Below, piece by piece: positions 6,199 through 6,212 of a stretch of 6,212 bases of DNA. The notes beneath the pieces are model-generated. The model worked only from the letters and a program-made list of their open reading frames with translations. It had not been told where the DNA came from and did not search any database. The stretch spans positions 1 through 6,212 of the forward strand of contig CATPCK010000853.1 in the NCBI GenBank assembly GCA_955652655.1. Direction: 5' to 3'. Position 1 is the first letter of the stretch. Every line of letters starts with the position of its first letter. This DNA is from an uncultured Ktedonobacteraceae bacterium. Its GTDB lineage: Bacteria > Chloroflexota > Ktedonobacteria > Ktedonobacterales > Ktedonobacteraceae. Both the position numbers and the translations under genes were made by a program.

Positions 6199-6204
6199 AT
6201 TATA
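6199..6204 (-). promoter_or_regulatory. -10 box of mnmE, suggesting a leaderless transcript
   Basis: The minus strand reads a perfect TATAAT at 6204-6199, then CGCACT, then the mnmE ATG. Transcription normally begins about seven bases after the -10 box, which is at the A of the ATG. The matching -35 would lie beyond the window's right edge and cannot be seen. There is no purine-rich ribosome binding site in the gap. Confidence 0.55.
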
Positions 6205-6212
6205 CAGTATCC

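Noticed and set aside
1..6212. Insertion sequences, CRISPR arrays, tRNA or rRNA genes, phage genes
   Set aside because: I looked on both strands and found no transposase motifs, regularly spaced repeats or RNA gene signatures. The only large repeat is the tandem gene pair.

Overview
The window reads as a stretch of bacterial chromosome. It has about 50% GC genes with good Shine-Dalgarno sites, an ordinary housekeeping tRNA-modification gene (mnmE), and two exported proteins with Pro/Thr-rich linkers of the kind common in Gram-positive-type Chloroflexota. My best guess is a member of that phylum, perhaps the Ktedonobacteria. This is an impression from protein style and was not checked by search. 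I see no transposase, phage gene, tRNA, rRNA or CRISPR array.

Layout, left to right. Positions 1-719 hold no convincing protein gene. The minus strand of this region looks like a promoter plus a structured 5' leader. It ends at the left edge in a hairpin that buries a perfect Shine-Dalgarno sequence, so a minus-strand gene may begin just outside the window. The last ~90 bases contain a plausible plus-strand promoter for a two-gene operon: an SPFH/Band-7 protein of the YdjI type (720-1592) and a 182-residue helical protein of unknown function (1660-2208).

Converging on this operon is a minus-strand block. mnmE lies at the right edge (6192-4765). It is followed by two tandem paralogues, a lipoprotein (4685-3474) and a secreted protein (3450-2224). 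Both carry what looks like a clan GH-A type (beta/alpha)8 glycosidase module, with an 'NE' acid/base motif and a later 'WVIEGTG' candidate nucleophile. The paralogues are 23 bp apart and are probably translated from one mRNA. The two convergent blocks are separated by only 15 bp.

The genes fall into three unrelated jobs. The SPFH pair probably works in membrane organisation or envelope-stress response. The paralogous pair acts outside the cytoplasmic membrane, probably on a glycan. MnmE works with MnmG (not in the window) on tRNA wobble uridine. The points I think most deserve a second look are the unassigned twin glycosidase-like proteins with different anchoring modes, the apparently leaderless mnmE transcript, the SPFH gene paired with an unknown partner, and the structured non-coding left region.
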